The notes: generated from the letters alone by a model not told the origin. Counted from the first letter of the stretch, positions 20,860-35,013 are shown. The stretch is 64,000 bases of DNA from Hydrogenophaga sp. (GCF_011772445.1 NZ_WVZN01000045.1:62001-126000), one strand, 5' to 3'. Made by a program: numbers and translations.

Positions 20860-21645
20860 TCAGGAGGCGAGGGCCTCGGGCTCGGCGGTCACCACGCATT
20901 CCACGTGGCTTTGCTCGATCAGCGCGTTGAAGGGTTCGGGCGGGGGCTTGTCGGTGAAGAGCACGTCGAGATCGTCCAGCCGCGCAAGTTCAACCATGGC
21001 GGGCCGGTTGAACTTGCTGTGGTCGGCCGCAAGCCAGACCTGGCGCGATTGCGCCACGATGGCGCGCGCCACCTTGACTTCGCGGTAGTCGAAGTCGCGC
21101 AGCGTGCCGTCGGCCTCGATGCCGCTGATGCCGATCAGGCCGATGTCGACCTTGAACTGGTGCATGAAGTCCACCGTGGCCTCGCCCACGATGCCCTGGT
21201 CGGCCGCGCGCACCTGACCGCCGGCGACGATGACCTCGCAGTCCGGGTTGGTGCTCATGAGCGAGGCGATGTGCAGGTTGTTGGTGATGACGCGCAGGCC
21301 GCGGTGGCGCTGCAGCTCGCGCGCGATGGCCTCGATCGTGGTGCCGATGTTCATGATCAGCGAGCAGCCGTTGGGCACGCGCGCGGCCACGGCGCGCGCG
21401 ATGCGCTGCTTGGCCTCGGCCTGCAGGGCCTGGCGCTGGCGGTAGGCGATGTTCTCGGTGGTGGAACCCGGCAGGCGCACGCCGCCATGAAAGCGCGCCA
21501 GCAGCCCGGCCTCGGCCAGGCGCTGCACGTCGCGTCGCACGGTCTGCAGAGTGACGCCGAAGCGCTCGGCCAGGGCTTCGATGGTCTGCGGCCCGTGGGC
21601 ACGGACCTCGTCGAGCAAGTGGGTGTGGCGGGGATTCAGGTTCAT
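20860..21645 (-). CDS. glpR: DeoR-family glycerol-3-phosphate repressor
   Basis: A 261-residue DeoR-type repressor. The N-terminal HTH (IEALAERFGVTLQTVRRDVQRLAEAGLLARFHGG) precedes a phosphosugar-sensing domain (SLIMNIGTTIEAIA, the DxxGISGIEADGTLRDFDYREVKVA block, VWLAADHSKF). It probably releases DNA when glycerol 3-phosphate binds. It lies directly in front of glpK and divergent from the glycerol ABC transporter. Repeated CGAACA elements in the intervening 158 bp are likely its operators. Confidence 0.92.
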   Translation of the reverse strand: MNLNPRHTHLLDEVRAHGPQTIEALAERFGVTLQTVRRDVQRLAEAGLLARFHGGVRLPGSTTENIAYRQRQALQAEAKQRIARAVAARVPNGCSLIMNIGTTIEAIARELQRHRGLRVITNNLHIASLMSTNPDCEVIVAGGQVRAADQGIVGEATVDFMHQFKVDIGLIGISGIEADGTLRDFDYREVKVARAIVAQSRQVWLAADHSKFNRPAMVELARLDDLDVLFTDKPPPEPFNALIEQSHVECVVTAEPEALAS

Positions 21646-21667
21646 GAAGGGTCGCGCGGCGGTCTCG

Positions 21668-21760
21668 TTTCGAACATATCGGAAAACGCTGATGGACTTC
21701 TAAGGGTATGTACCGAACATGAAAAGAAAAAAAACGAACAAAAATTCGCCGAAACGAAAG
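21668..21760. promoter_or_regulatory. glp divergent control region with repeated CGAACA elements
   Basis: CGAACA occurs at 21671-21676, 21714-21719 and 21735-21740, the last two 21 bases apart (two helical turns). The first sits in TTTCGAACATATCGGAAA, an imperfect palindrome, and the last in an AT-rich tract with further CGAAA/TTCG words. DeoR-type repressors bind such TTCG-rich sites. Placement between glpR and glpS fits control of both operons. Confidence 0.5.
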
Positions 21761-21803
21761 CGCTGACCCGGCCCGGTGCGGGCGCGCGCACATCACACCT
21801 CCT

Positions 21804-23955
<2,152 letters not shown>

Positions 23956-23959
<4 letters not shown>

Positions 23960-24846
23960 CCAACCACAAGCCCGTGAACCAGAAGGCCTGGTGGCTGGTG
24001 CTGCCGGTCATCCTGTGCGTGGCCTTCTCGGCCGTACTGCCGCTGATGACGGTGGTGAACTACTCGGTGCAGGACATCATCTCGCCGCAGCGGCGCGTGT
24101 TCGTCGGCACCGAATGGTTCGTCATGGTGATGCGCGACAGCGACCTGCACCTGGCGCTGTGGCGGCAGATCCAGTTCTCGCTCGCGGTGCTGCTGATCGA
24201 GATTCCACTGGGCATCGCGCTGGCGCTGTCCATGCCGGCCGCGGGCTGGCGGGCCTCGGTGGTGCTGGTGATCGTGGCGCTGTCGCTGCTGATTCCGTGG
24301 AACGTGGTCGGCACCATCTGGCAGATCTTCGGGCGAAGCGACATCGGGCTGCTGGGCCACACGCTGTTGAAGCTGGGCGTGGACTACAGCTACACCGGCA
24401 ACCCGGATCACGCCTGGTGGACGGTGCTCATCATGGACGTGTGGCACTGGACGCCGCTGGTGGCCCTGCTGGCTTACGCCGGCCTGCGCAGCATCCCCGA
24501 CGCGTACTACCAGGCGGCCCGCATCGACGGCGCCAGCCAATGGGCCGTGTTCCGCTACATCCAGCTTCCCAAGATGCGCGGCGTGCTCATGATCGCCGTG
24601 CTGCTGCGTTTCATGGACAGCTTCATGATCTACACGGAGCCCTTCGTGCTCACCGGCGGTGGGCCGGGCAACGCCACCACCTTCCTGTCGCAGTACCTCA
24701 CCACCAAGGCGGTGGGCCAGTTCGACCTCGGGCCCGCGGCGGCCTTCTCGCTCATCTACTTCTTCATCATCCTGCTGTTCTGCTTCGTGCTCTACAACTG
24801 GATGCAGAGCCTCGGCACGTCGGAAAAGGAGCAGGGCCATGCATGA
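23956..24846 (+). CDS. glpP: Glycerol ABC transporter permease GlpP
   Basis: A 296-residue inner membrane permease with six hydrophobic segments. The cytoplasmic EAA loop is AYYQAARIDGASQWAVFRYIQLPKMRG, which contacts the GlpS/GlpT ATPases. It pairs with the following permease. Start and stop both overlap their neighbours, so it lies inside a tightly coupled operon. Confidence 0.92.
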
Positions 24847-25651
24847 CAGCAAGTTCAAGGCGCGCTGGCTGTTCCTCATCGCCTACCTGGCGTTCGCGCT
24901 GCTGCCCATCTACTGGATGGTGAACATGAGCTTCAAGACGAACGGGGAGATCCTGTCCTCGTTCTCGCTCTGGCCCGAGACCTTCACCTGGGACAACTAC
25001 AAGACCATCTTCACCGACCCCTCGTGGTACTCGGGCTACATCAACAGCCTGATCTACGTCGGCATCAACACGCTCATCTCGCTCACCGTGGCGCTGCCCG
25101 CGGCCTATGCGTTCTCGCGCTACCGCTTCCTCGGCGACAAGCACGTGTTCTTCTGGTTGTTGACGAACCGCATGACGCCGCCCGCGGTGTTCCTGCTGCC
25201 CTTCTTCCAGCTCTACACCACGCTCGGCCTGATGGACACGCACATCGCCGTGGCGCTGGCGCACCTCTTGTTCAACGTGCCGCTGGCGGTGTGGATCCTC
25301 GAAGGCTTCATGTGCGGCGTCCCGCGCGAGATCGACGAGACCGCCTACATCGACGGCTACAGCTTCCCGCGCTTCTTCTTCACCATCTTCCTGCCGCTGA
25401 TCAAGGCCGGCGTGGGCGTGGCGGCGTTCTTCTGTTTCATGTTCAGCTGGGTGGAGCTGCTGCTGGCGCGCACGCTCACCAGCGTCAATGCCAAGCCCAT
25501 CGTGGCGACGATGACGCGAACCGTGAGCGCCTCGGGCATGGACTGGGCCACGCTGGCGGCGGCCGGCGTGCTCACCATCGTGCCCGGCGCCATCGTCATC
25601 TGGTTCGTGCGGCACTACATCGCCAAGGGCTTCGCCATGGGGAGGGTGTGA
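24839..25651 (+). CDS. glpQ: Glycerol ABC transporter permease GlpQ
   Basis: A 270-residue permease of the MalG type with six hydrophobic segments. The EAA loop is REIDETAYIDGYSFPRFFFTIFLPLIK. ATG 24839 (MHDSKFKARW) overlaps the previous gene by 8 bases and is preferred over further upstream codons, which would add an arginine-rich out-of-family extension. It is the second half of the transmembrane channel. Confidence 0.92.
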   Translation: MHDSKFKARWLFLIAYLAFALLPIYWMVNMSFKTNGEILSSFSLWPETFTWDNYKTIFTDPSWYSGYINSLIYVGINTLISLTVALPAAYAFSRYRFLGDKHVFFWLLTNRMTPPAVFLLPFFQLYTTLGLMDTHIAVALAHLLFNVPLAVWILEGFMCGVPREIDETAYIDGYSFPRFFFTIFLPLIKAGVGVAAFFCFMFSWVELLLARTLTSVNAKPIVATMTRTVSASGMDWATLAAAGVLTIVPGAIVIWFVRHYIAKGFAMGRV

Positions 25652-25959
25652 TGTTCGCCTGGATGGTCTGGACCTTGCCGGTGGCGGTCTTCTTCACCGT
25701 CATCGTGCTCATGCTCATCGGCATGACGGTGTGGGAGATCCGCTCGCCCACGATCGAACGCAAGGGCTTTCTGCCCATGAAGACCACGCGTGGCGACCGG
25801 CTCTTCGTCGGCCTGCTCGGCGCGGCCTACATCAACCTCGCCTTCGTGGGCCTGGCCGGATGGATCGCCGAGCGGCTCGGCCTGGCGCAGGAGCCGTCGG
25901 TGTGGATCGGCTTCGTGATCTCGGTGTTCTGGCTCGCCTTGGTGATGCGCAAAGGCTGA
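25651..25959 (+). CDS. DUF2160 small membrane protein of the glycerol transporter operon
   Basis: A 102-residue protein with three hydrophobic segments (about 3-27, 49-70, 80-98) and a short charged loop RSPTIERKGFLPMKTTRGDR. It matches the DUF2160 family, which is found inside glycerol ABC operons between the permease and binding-protein genes. The function is unknown; an accessory or assembly role is inferred from position. It overlaps glpQ by one base. Confidence 0.85.
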   Translation: MFAWMVWTLPVAVFFTVIVLMLIGMTVWEIRSPTIERKGFLPMKTTRGDRLFVGLLGAAYINLAFVGLAGWIAERLGLAQEPSVWIGFVISVFWLALVMRKG

Positions 25960-26048
25960 GCCCCCAAATTTCCAACGACCGGACCGCCGCTTCCCCGGTG
26001 CCGTGTCGATTCGCTGGCGGGGAGGCACATCATCATCAAGGAGACAAC

Positions 26049-27779
<1,731 letters not shown>

Positions 27780-27797
27780 TTGAAGCCGCGCCGTTCG

Positions 27798-27826
27798 CTC
27801 CCCTGCTGCCGCTGGCATCAGGGGAG
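27798..27826 (+). promoter_or_regulatory. Intercistronic hairpin between glpV and glpD
   Basis: CTCCCCTG (27798-27805) and CAGGGGAG (27819-27826) form a perfect 8-bp stem with a 13-base loop. No T-run follows, so it is probably an mRNA-stabilising or differential-expression element protecting the abundant glpV message rather than a terminator. Confidence 0.5.
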
Positions 27827-27842
27827 TTGATCACCCGCACAC

Positions 27843-29384
27843 ATGAACCGAGAACAACGCTTCGCCGCTCTCGCCGACACGGACCGCTTCGACCTCGTGG
27901 TCGTGGGTGGTGGTGCCACCGGCCTGGGCGTGGCGCTCGACGCCAGTCTGCGGGGCTTCACCGTCGCGCTGTTCGAGTCGCACGACTTCGCGGGTGGCAC
28001 CTCCTCGCGCGCCACCAAGCTCCTGCATGGCGGCGTGCGCTACCTCGCCCAGGGCAACGTGGCGCTGGTGCGCGAAGCCTTGGCCGAGCGCACCACCATC
28101 ATGACGATCGCGCCGCACCTGGCGCAGCCGCTGCCCTTCGTGATGCCCAGCCACCAGTGGTGGCAAACGCCGTTCTACGGCATCGGCCTCAAGCTGTACG
28201 ACCTGCTGGCCGGGCGGGCCGGCCTGGGGCCGACGGAGTTCCTGGACCGCGCGCGGACCCTGTCTGCCCTGCCCGGCGTGAACCCGCAAGGCTTGCGCGG
28301 GGGTGTGCGCTATTGGGACGGCCAGTTCGACGACGCCCGGCTGGCCATTGCGCTGGCGCGCACGGCCGAAGCCGCAGGGGCGTTGGTGTTCAACCACGCC
28401 GAGGTCATCGCCGTCGCATCGGACGGCGATGGCCACCGGGTGACGGTGCGCGACCAGATGAGCGTTGGCGAGCACCAGGTGCGCGCGCGCTGCGTCGTCA
28501 ACGCCACGGGTGTCTGGGTCGACGCCATGCGCGAGGCCGCCGGCACACCCTCGCACATGGTCAGCCCGAGCCAGGGCGTGCACGTGGTCGTCGACCGCGA
28601 ATTCCTCGGTGGCGAACACGCCCTGCTGGTGCCGCGCACGCGAGACGGCCGTGTGCTGTTCGCTGTGCCCTGGCTGGGCAAGCTCATCCTGGGCACCACG
28701 GACACGCCTCGGCAGGATCTCGCGCGCGAGCCGCAGCCGTTCGCGCAGGAACTGGCGTTCATTCTTGACGAAGCCTCGCGCGTACTTAGCCGGCCGGTGC
28801 GGCACGCCGACATCCGCAGTGTCTGGGTCGGTCTGCGCCCGTTGGTGGCGGCTCCCAGCGATGGCACCGGAACCAAGGGCCTGTCTCGGGAGCACACCGT
28901 GGTGGTCGATCCGAACGGCCTGGTCACCGTCACCGGGGGCAAGTGGACGACCTACCGCGCCATGGCCGAGGACGTGCTCCAGCGGTGCTTCGACGCCGGT
29001 CGGCTCCCCGCGCGTCCAGGCGGGCAGAGCGCCCGCCACCGCCTGGTTGGCGCGCCGGGCAGCGCCTCGGTGCCGATCCACACCGCGCCGGGCTGGCACC
29101 TCTATGGCACAGAGGCACAGCGGATCCAGGCCCTGCCCGGCGCCGATCGGGCCCTGGGCATGGGCCTGTGCGCTGCCATGGTGCGGTTTGCCGTCAGAAG
29201 TGAGCACGCACTCACGGTGGAGGATGTGCTGGCGCGCCGATGGCGTGCGCTTTTTCTGGATGCGACCCAGGCCGGACACATGGCCGCCGACGTGGCGGCC
29301 ATCCTGCGCGAAGAAGGTGTGACCGATCCGCGCACCGACGACTTCTTGGCCCTTGCCCGCTGTTACGCCGCCCCTGGCGTTTGA
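27843..29384 (+). CDS. glpD: Aerobic glycerol-3-phosphate dehydrogenase
   Basis: A 513-residue FAD enzyme that oxidises glycerol 3-phosphate to dihydroxyacetone phosphate and passes electrons to quinone at the inner membrane. The FAD-binding start (FDLVVVGGGATGLGVALDASLRGF), SSRATKLLHGGVRYL, CVVNATGVWVDAMR and GLVTVTGGKWTTYRAMAEDVL are diagnostic. The C-terminal domain is complete. It is the last gene of the glycerol operon and completes the route begun by GlpSTPQV and GlpK. The promoter of the ribosomal cluster overlaps its stop codon. Confidence 0.97.
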   Translation: MNREQRFAALADTDRFDLVVVGGGATGLGVALDASLRGFTVALFESHDFAGGTSSRATKLLHGGVRYLAQGNVALVREALAERTTIMTIAPHLAQPLPFVMPSHQWWQTPFYGIGLKLYDLLAGRAGLGPTEFLDRARTLSALPGVNPQGLRGGVRYWDGQFDDARLAIALARTAEAAGALVFNHAEVIAVASDGDGHRVTVRDQMSVGEHQVRARCVVNATGVWVDAMREAAGTPSHMVSPSQGVHVVVDREFLGGEHALLVPRTRDGRVLFAVPWLGKLILGTTDTPRQDLAREPQPFAQELAFILDEASRVLSRPVRHADIRSVWVGLRPLVAAPSDGTGTKGLSREHTVVVDPNGLVTVTGGKWTTYRAMAEDVLQRCFDAGRLPARPGGQSARHRLVGAPGSASVPIHTAPGWHLYGTEAQRIQALPGADRALGMGLCAAMVRFAVRSEHALTVEDVLARRWRALFLDATQAGHMAADVAAILREEGVTDPRTDDFLALARCYAAPGV

Positions 29385-29409
29385 CGCGCCTTCGATCTCA
29401 TGCCATAAT
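29381..29409 (+). promoter_or_regulatory. Promoter of the spc ribosomal operon
   Basis: TTGACG at 29381-29386 and CATAAT at 29404-29409 with an ideal 17-base spacer. The -35 hexamer overlaps the glpD stop codon. Transcription would start near 29416 and give a leader of about 165 bases before rplN. The leader contains a 5-bp GC hairpin (CCACC/GGTGG with a GAAG loop, 29460-29473). Confidence 0.75.
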
Positions 29410-29583
29410 GCGCGGCTTCGCCCCTTTTGGGGGTGATGTATCTGGCGCAAGCCATCTGCCCACCGAAGGGTGGCATCCGCCGCGGCAGCAGCCGCTTGCA
29501 GTGGATGTCCCTCGACGACGGGCCCAAGACTGATCGCTGTTGGCCGCGGTGGCCTTCACGGTTCAAGTTGGGACTTAAATCAA

Positions 29584-29952
29584 ATGATCCAAACGCAATC
29601 TCGACTCGATGTTGCTGACAACACGGGTGCCAAGTCCGTGATGTGCATCAAGGTGCTCGGCGGCTCCAAGCGCCGCTACGCCAGTGTGGGCGATGTCATC
29701 AAGGTCAGCATCAAGGAAGCAGCGCCGCGTGGCCGCGTCAAAAAGGGCGAGGTCTACAACGCCGTGGTGGTGCGCACCGCCAAGGGCATCCGCCGCCAGG
29801 ATGGCGCGCTGATCAAGTTCGACGGCAACGCGGCAGTGTTGCTCAACGCCAAGCTGGAGCCCATCGGCACCCGCATCTTCGGCCCGGTGACGCGCGAGCT
29901 GCGCACCGAGAAGTTCATGAAGATCGTGTCGCTGGCCCCCGAGGTTCTCTGA
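29584..29952 (+). CDS. rplN: 50S ribosomal protein L14
   Basis: 122 residues, full length. [19 protein letters not shown] and the C-terminal [13 protein letters not shown] are diagnostic of L14, which binds 23S rRNA near the subunit interface. ATG 29584 is chosen to match the family start. It is the first gene of the cluster here: no S10-operon genes lie upstream. Confidence 0.98.
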   Translation: MIQTQSRLDVADNTGAKSVMCIKVLGGSKRRYASVGDVIKVSIKEAAPRGRVKKGEVYNAVVVRTAKGIRRQDGALIKFDGNAAVLLNAKLEPIGTRIFGPVTRELRTEKFMKIVSLAPEVL

Positions 29953-29962
29953 GGAAGCCACC

Positions 29963-30280
29963 ATGAACAAGATTCGTACAGGTGACGAAGTCATCGTGAT
30001 CGCGGGGCGCGACAAGGGTAAGCGCGGCAAGGTGTTGTCGCGCGCCGGCGAGCAGCATGTCGTGGTCGAAGGCGTCAATATCGTCAAGAAGCACGCTAAA
30101 CCCAACCCCATGAAGGGCGTTACCGGTGGCATCGTCGAAAAGACCATGCCCATCGACCAGTCCAATGTGGCGATCTTCAATCCCGCGACCGGTAAAGCCG
30201 ATCGCGTGGGCGTGAAGGCTGTGGATGGTAAGAACGTGCGCGTCTTCAAGTCCAACGGCGAACAGATCAAGGTGGCATGA
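29963..30280 (+). CDS. rplX: 50S ribosomal protein L24
   Basis: 105 residues with the KOW motif in [18 protein letters not shown], then the conserved [17 protein letters not shown]24 starts assembly of the large subunit. The stop lies just before the start of rplE. Confidence 0.98.
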   Translation: MNKIRTGDEVIVIAGRDKGKRGKVLSRAGEQHVVVEGVNIVKKHAKPNPMKGVTGGIVEKTMPIDQSNVAIFNPATGKADRVGVKAVDGKNVRVFKSNGEQIKVA

Positions 30281-30282
30281 CC

Positions 30283-30822
30283 ATGGCACGACAGCAACAA
30301 CACTACCGCGAGAAGGTCGTCCCCGAGCTGATCGCCAAGTTCGGCTACAAGTCGCCGATGGAGGTGCCGCGCATCACCAAGATTACGCTCAACATGGGTG
30401 TGAGCGAGGCCGTGGCGGACAAGAAGGTGATGGACAACGCCGTGGGCGACCTCACCAAGATCGCCGGCCAGAAGCCCGTCGTGACCAAGGCCAAGAAGGC
30501 CATCGCCGGCTTCAAGATCCGTGAACAGCAAGCCATCGGCTGCATGGTCACGCTGCGCGGCGCCCGCATGTACGAATTCCTGGACCGCTTTGTCACCGTG
30601 GCTCTGCCCCGCGTGCGCGACTTCCGTGGCATCTCCGGCCGTTCCTTCGATGGTCGCGGCAACTACAACGTTGGCGTCAAGGAACAGATCATCTTCCCCG
30701 AGATCGAGTACGACAAGGTCGATGCCCTGCGCGGCCTGAACATCAGCATCACGACGACCGCCAAGACCGACGACGAGTGCAAGGCACTGCTGGCTGGTTT
30801 CCGTTTCCCGTTCAAGAACTGA
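30283..30822 (+). CDS. rplE: 50S ribosomal protein L5
   Basis: 179 residues, binding 5S rRNA in the central protuberance. [15 protein letters not shown] and [17 protein letters not shown] blocks are present. ATG 30283 is preferred over ATG 30277 because AAGGTGG (30269-30275) is 7 bases from the former and only one base from the latter, and because the family begins MARxQQHYRE. Confidence 0.97.
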   Translation: MARQQQHYREKVVPELIAKFGYKSPMEVPRITKITLNMGVSEAVADKKVMDNAVGDLTKIAGQKPVVTKAKKAIAGFKIREQQAIGCMVTLRGARMYEFLDRFVTVALPRVRDFRGISGRSFDGRGNYNVGVKEQIIFPEIEYDKVDALRGLNISITTTAKTDDECKALLAGFRFPFKN

Positions 30823-30830
30823 GGTGGCGC

Positions 30831-31136
30831 GTGGCTAAACAAGCACTACTCCAACGTGAACTCAAGCGCGAGAAACTCGCTGCCAAGTTCGCCAAGAAAT
30901 ACAACGAGCTGAAGTCCACCGCCGGCGACGCCAAGAAGTCGGACGAGGAGCGCGACGCGGCTCGCCTGGCCCTGCAGAAGCTGCCCCGCAACGCGAACCC
31001 GACCCGTCAGCGCAACCGCTGCGAGATCACGGGTCGCCCGCGCGGCACCTTCAACCACTTCGGCCTGGCTCGCGCCAAGGTCCGTGAAATGGCTTTTGCC
31101 GGTGAAATTCCCGGCATCACCAAAGCCAGCTGGTAA
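30831..31136 (+). CDS. rpsN: 30S ribosomal protein S14
   Basis: 101 residues from a GTG start (30831-30833) preceded by GAGGTGG. It is the long, zinc-independent form: the C-terminal [14 protein letters not shown] keeps only one of the four cysteines of the zinc form. It binds the head of the 30S subunit. Confidence 0.97.
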   Translation: MAKQALLQRELKREKLAAKFAKKYNELKSTAGDAKKSDEERDAARLALQKLPRNANPTRQRNRCEITGRPRGTFNHFGLARAKVREMAFAGEIPGITKASW

Positions 31137-31154
31137 GCCTTAGGAGAACCCCAC

Positions 31155-31550
31155 ATGAGCATGAGTGATCCTATCGCCGACATGTTGACCCGTGTCCGCA
31201 ACGCGCAGATGGTCGAAAAGGCCACGGTGGCGATGCCGGCGTCGAAGGTGAAGACGGCGATCGCCCAGGTCCTGAAGGACGAGGGCTATATCGACGACTT
31301 CAAGGTGGTCAATGAAGGCGGCAAGAGCGAGCTGGTCATTACCCTGAAGTACTACGCCGGCCGTCCCGTGATCGAGCGCATCGAGCGTGTGAGCCGCCCC
31401 GGCCTGCGTGTCTACCGTGGCCGCAACGCCATTCCCCAGGTGCAGAACGGCCTGGGCGTGGCGATCGTGACCACCCCGCGCGGTGTCATGACCGATCGCA
31501 AGGCGCGCGCCACCGGTGTCGGTGGTGAAGTGCTGTGCTACGTCGCCTGA
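31155..31550 (+). CDS. rpsH: 30S ribosomal protein S8
   Basis: 131 residues. [18 protein letters not shown] at the start and [22 protein letters not shown] at the end are diagnostic. AGGAG (31142-31146) supports ATG 31155. S8 binds 16S rRNA and in enterobacteria represses the spc operon; no such target could be confirmed here. Confidence 0.98.
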   Translation: MSMSDPIADMLTRVRNAQMVEKATVAMPASKVKTAIAQVLKDEGYIDDFKVVNEGGKSELVITLKYYAGRPVIERIERVSRPGLRVYRGRNAIPQVQNGLGVAIVTTPRGVMTDRKARATGVGGEVLCYVA

Positions 31551-31573
31551 TGCTGGCATTGAGGAGAGACTGA

Positions 31574-32107
31574 ATGTCACGTATTGGAAAACAGCCGATC
31601 ACGGTGCCCACCGGGGTCGAGGTCGCCGTCAAGGACGGGCTGATCAACGTCAAGGGTGCGAATGGCACCCTTAGCCTGGCCGCCAACGCGCTGGTCAAGA
31701 TCGAAATCAACGCCGGGAAGGTGAACTTCATTCCCGTCGATGAGTCGCGCGATGCGAACGCCATGTCCGGCACCATGCGTCAGCTGGTCAACAACATGGT
31801 CAATGGCGTCAGCAAGGGCTTCGAGAAAAAGCTCAGCCTGGTCGGTGTGGGTTTCAAGGCCCAGGCCCAAGGTGCCAAGCTCAACCTCACGGTGGGCTAT
31901 TCGCACCCGGTGATCATGGACATGCCGGCAGGCATCAAGGTGGAGACGCCGTCGCCCACTGAAATCGTGATCAAGGGCGCCGACCGCCAACGCGTCGGCC
32001 AGGTCGCGTCGGAAGTGCGCGCGGTGCGTCCGCCTGAGCCCTACAAAGGCAAGGGCATCCGCTATGCGGATGAAAAGGTCGTGATCAAGGAAACCAAGAA
32101 GAAATAA
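31574..32107 (+). CDS. rplF: 50S ribosomal protein L6
   Basis: 177 residues with the two repeated alpha/beta domains typical of L6. It starts [16 protein letters not shown] and carries the conserved [30 protein letters not shown] near the end. Confidence 0.98.
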   Translation: MSRIGKQPITVPTGVEVAVKDGLINVKGANGTLSLAANALVKIEINAGKVNFIPVDESRDANAMSGTMRQLVNNMVNGVSKGFEKKLSLVGVGFKAQAQGAKLNLTVGYSHPVIMDMPAGIKVETPSPTEIVIKGADRQRVGQVASEVRAVRPPEPYKGKGIRYADEKVVIKETKKK

Positions 32108-32118
32108 GGAGTCCGATC

Positions 32119-32484
32119 ATGCTGACCAAGAAAGAACAACGCCTGCGCCGCGCGCGCCAGACCCGTATCCGCATTGCCCAGCAAGGCGCGGTGCGTCTGA
32201 CGGTGAACCGCACCAACCTGCACATCTACGCCAACGTCGTCTCCGCCGACGGTTCGCGCATCCTCGCCTCGGCCTCCACGGCCGAGAAGGAAGTGCGTGC
32301 CCAGCTGGGCGCCTCTGGCAAGGGTGGCAACGCCGCTGCTGCCGTGGTTATCGGCAAGCGAATTGCCGAGAAGGCCAAGGCCGCCGGCATCGAGAAAGTG
32401 GCGTTCGACCGTTCGGGCTTTGCCTACCACGGCCGCGTCAAGGCCCTTGCAGATGCCGCTCGTGAGGCCGGCCTGCAGTTCTGA
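32119..32484 (+). CDS. rplR: 50S ribosomal protein L18
   Basis: 121 residues, a 5S rRNA-binding protein. It begins [15 protein letters not shown] and ends with [26 protein letters not shown]. It lies 11 bp after rplF. Confidence 0.98.
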   Translation: MLTKKEQRLRRARQTRIRIAQQGAVRLTVNRTNLHIYANVVSADGSRILASASTAEKEVRAQLGASGKGGNAAAAVVIGKRIAEKAKAAGIEKVAFDRSGFAYHGRVKALADAAREAGLQF

Positions 32485-32502
32485 TGAAACGGGATCAACG
32501 AC

Positions 32503-33021
32503 ATGGCTAAGTTTCAGGCAAACATCAAGAACGAAGCGAACGAAGACGGTCTGCGCGAAAAGATGATCGCGATCAACCGCGTGACCAAAGTGGTCAAGGG
32601 CGGTCGTATCCTCGGTTTCGCTGCGCTCACCGTCGTCGGTGATGGCGATGGCCGCGTGGGCATGGGCAAGGGCAAGGCGCGTGAGGTGCCGGTGGCCGTG
32701 CAAAAGGCCATGGAGCAGGCACGCCGCAACATGATCAAGGTGTCGCTCAAGGACGGCTCGCTGCACCACGCGGTGCATGGTGAGCACGGCGCCTCCAACG
32801 TGATGATGCTCCCCGCCGTCAAGGGTACCGGCATCATCGCGGGCGGCCCGATGCGCGCCGTCTTCGAAGTGCTGGGCGTGACCGACGTCGTGGCCAAGAG
32901 CCACGGATCGAGCAACCCCTACAACCTGGTGCGCGCCACGCTGGACGCACTCGAGAAGTCCACCACCCCGGCCGAGGTCGCCGCCAAGCGCGGCAAGACG
33001 GTCGAGGAAATCCTGGGCTGA
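32503..33021 (+). CDS. rpsE: 30S ribosomal protein S5
   Basis: 172 residues. The S5 signature [27 protein letters not shown] and the C-terminal domain with [19 protein letters not shown] are intact. S5 lines the mRNA entry channel and affects decoding accuracy. Confidence 0.98.
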   Translation: MAKFQANIKNEANEDGLREKMIAINRVTKVVKGGRILGFAALTVVGDGDGRVGMGKGKAREVPVAVQKAMEQARRNMIKVSLKDGSLHHAVHGEHGASNVMMLPAVKGTGIIAGGPMRAVFEVLGVTDVVAKSHGSSNPYNLVRATLDALEKSTTPAEVAAKRGKTVEEILG

Positions 33022-33032
33022 GAGGAATCACC

Positions 33033-33215
33033 ATGAGCAACACGAATACCGTCAAGGTCCAGCTCGTGCGCAGCCTTATCGGCTGCAAAGAGGATCACCG
33101 CGCGACGGCGCGTGGTCTGGGTTTGCGCAAGCTCAACAGCACCAGCGAACTTCAGGACACGCCGGCCGTGCGCGGCATGATCAACAAGATCAGCTACCTG
33201 GTCAAAGTCCTCTGA
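33033..33215 (+). CDS. rpmD: 50S ribosomal protein L30
   Basis: 60 residues, full length: [29 protein letters not shown] followed by [19 protein letters not shown]. The start ATG 33033 follows GAGAGGAATCACC. Confidence 0.97.
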   Translation: MSNTNTVKVQLVRSLIGCKEDHRATARGLGLRKLNSTSELQDTPAVRGMINKISYLVKVL

Positions 33216-33229
33216 TCGGAGACGACGAC

Positions 33230-33667
33230 ATGGAACTCAACAACATCAAGCCGGCCGACGGCGCGAAGCACGTCAAGCGTCGCGTGGGCCGCGGGATCGG
33301 TTCAGGCCTGGGCAAAACCGCGGGTCGTGGCCACAAAGGTCAAAAATCGCGCGCCGGTGGTTACCACAAGGTCGGCTTCGAAGGCGGCCAGATGCCGCTG
33401 CAGCGGCGTCTGCCCAAGCGCGGCTTCAAGTCGGCGCAACTGCAGTTCAACGCCGAAGTGACGCTGGCCCAACTCAATGCGATCGACGCCACCGACATCG
33501 ACGTGCTGACGCTCAAGCAGCTCGGCCTCGTGCCCCAGCTCACCAAACGCGTGAAGCTCATCAAGTCCGGTGAAATCACCCGTGCGGTGACCCTCAAGGA
33601 CGTGGTGGCCACCGCCGGAGCGAAGGCCGCTGTCGAAGCCGCTGGCGGCCAAGTCGCCGGCGCCTGA
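33230..33667 (+). CDS. rplO: 50S ribosomal protein L15
   Basis: 145 residues. The glycine- and arginine-rich N-terminus ([22 protein letters not shown]) that penetrates the large subunit and the C-terminal [24 protein letters not shown] are typical. Confidence 0.98.
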   Translation: MELNNIKPADGAKHVKRRVGRGIGSGLGKTAGRGHKGQKSRAGGYHKVGFEGGQMPLQRRLPKRGFKSAQLQFNAEVTLAQLNAIDATDIDVLTLKQLGLVPQLTKRVKLIKSGEITRAVTLKDVVATAGAKAAVEAAGGQVAGA

Positions 33668-33690
33668 TCACGCCAGTTCGAAAGGACCTC

Positions 33691-35010
33691 GTGGCAACCG
33701 CTTCCCCGTCCCTGGCCAAGACCGGCAAATTCGGCGACCTGCGTCGCCGGCTGGTCTTTCTGCTGCTGGCGCTGGTGGTGTACCGCATCGGCGCGCACAT
33801 TCCTGTGCCGGGCATCAACCCGGAGCAGCTCCAGCAGCTCTTCCAAGGGCAGCAGGGCGGCATCCTCAGCCTGTTCAACATGTTCTCGGGTGGCGCGTTG
33901 TCGCGCTTCACCGTGTTCGCGCTGGGCATCATGCCGTACATCTCGGCCTCCATCATCATGCAGCTCATGACGTACGTGATCCCCACGTTCGAGCAGCTGA
34001 AGAAGGAGGGCGAGGCCGGTCGCCGCAAGATCACCCAGTACACCCGCTACGGGACGCTGGGGCTTGCCGTCTTCCAGGCCATGGGCATTGCGCTGGCGCT
34101 GGAAGGACAGGCGGGACTTGTCATCGATCCCGGCATGGGCTTTCGCCTGACCGCGGTGGTGAGCCTGGTGGCGGGCACGATGTTCCTGATGTGGCTGGGC
34201 GAGCAGATCACCGAGCGTGGGCTGGGCAATGGCATCTCGCTGCTGATCTTCGCCGGCATCGTGGCCGGTTTGCCCAACGCCATTGGCGGCCTGCTGGAGT
34301 TGGTGCGCACCGGTGCCATGAACGTGCTTATCGCCTTGTTCATCATCGCCTTGGTGGTGCTCGTCACCTACTTCGTGGTGTTCGTTGAGCGTGGTCAGCG
34401 CAAGATCCTGGTGAACTACGCGCGCCGTCAGGTCGGCAACAAGGTTTACGGCGGCCAGTCGTCGCACCTGCCGCTCAAGCTGAACATGGCTGGCGTGATC
34501 CCCCCGATCTTTGCGTCGTCCATCATCCTGCTGCCCACCACGGTGGTGAGCTGGATCAGCACCGGTGATTCGACCCGTTGGCTGCGCGACCTGGCCTCCG
34601 CTCTATCCCCGGGGCAACCGATCTACGTGGCGCTGTACGCGGCGGCCATCATCTTCTTCTGCTTCTTCTACACCGCCCTGGTCTTCAACAGCCGGGAAAC
34701 TGCGGACAACCTGAAGAAGAGTGGCGCATTCATCCCGGGCATCCGTCCCGGTGATCAGACGGCGCGCCACATCGACAAGATCCTGCTTCGGCTGACCTTT
34801 GCCGGCGCGATCTATATCACCGCGGTGTGCCTGCTGCCCGAATTCCTGATCCTGGAGTGCAACGTGCCGTTCTATTTCGGCGGCACCTCGCTGCTGATCA
34901 TCGTGGTCGTGACCATGGATTTCATGGCCCAGGTACAGAATTACATGATGTCGCAGCAATACGAATCGCTGCTGAAGAAGGCGAATTTCAAGACTTCCCT
35001 CGGCAACTGA
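33691..35010 (+). CDS. secY: Protein translocase subunit SecY
   Basis: A 439-residue inner membrane channel protein with about ten hydrophobic segments. Diagnostic stretches are [15 protein letters not shown] in [50 protein letters not shown] [15 protein letters not shown] and [16 protein letters not shown] start (33691) follows AAAGGACCTC. It sits between rplO and infA as in other spc operons. Confidence 0.97.
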   Translation: MATASPSLAKTGKFGDLRRRLVFLLLALVVYRIGAHIPVPGINPEQLQQLFQGQQGGILSLFNMFSGGALSRFTVFALGIMPYISASIIMQLMTYVIPTFEQLKKEGEAGRRKITQYTRYGTLGLAVFQAMGIALALEGQAGLVIDPGMGFRLTAVVSLVAGTMFLMWLGEQITERGLGNGISLLIFAGIVAGLPNAIGGLLELVRTGAMNVLIALFIIALVVLVTYFVVFVERGQRKILVNYARRQVGNKVYGGQSSHLPLKLNMAGVIPPIFASSIILLPTTVVSWISTGDSTRWLRDLASALSPGQPIYVALYAAAIIFFCFFYTALVFNSRETADNLKKSGAFIPGIRPGDQTARHIDKILLRLTFAGAIYITAVCLLPEFLILECNVPFYFGGTSLLIIVVVTMDFMAQVQNYMMSQQYESLLKKANFKTSLGN

Positions 35011-35013
35011 ACC

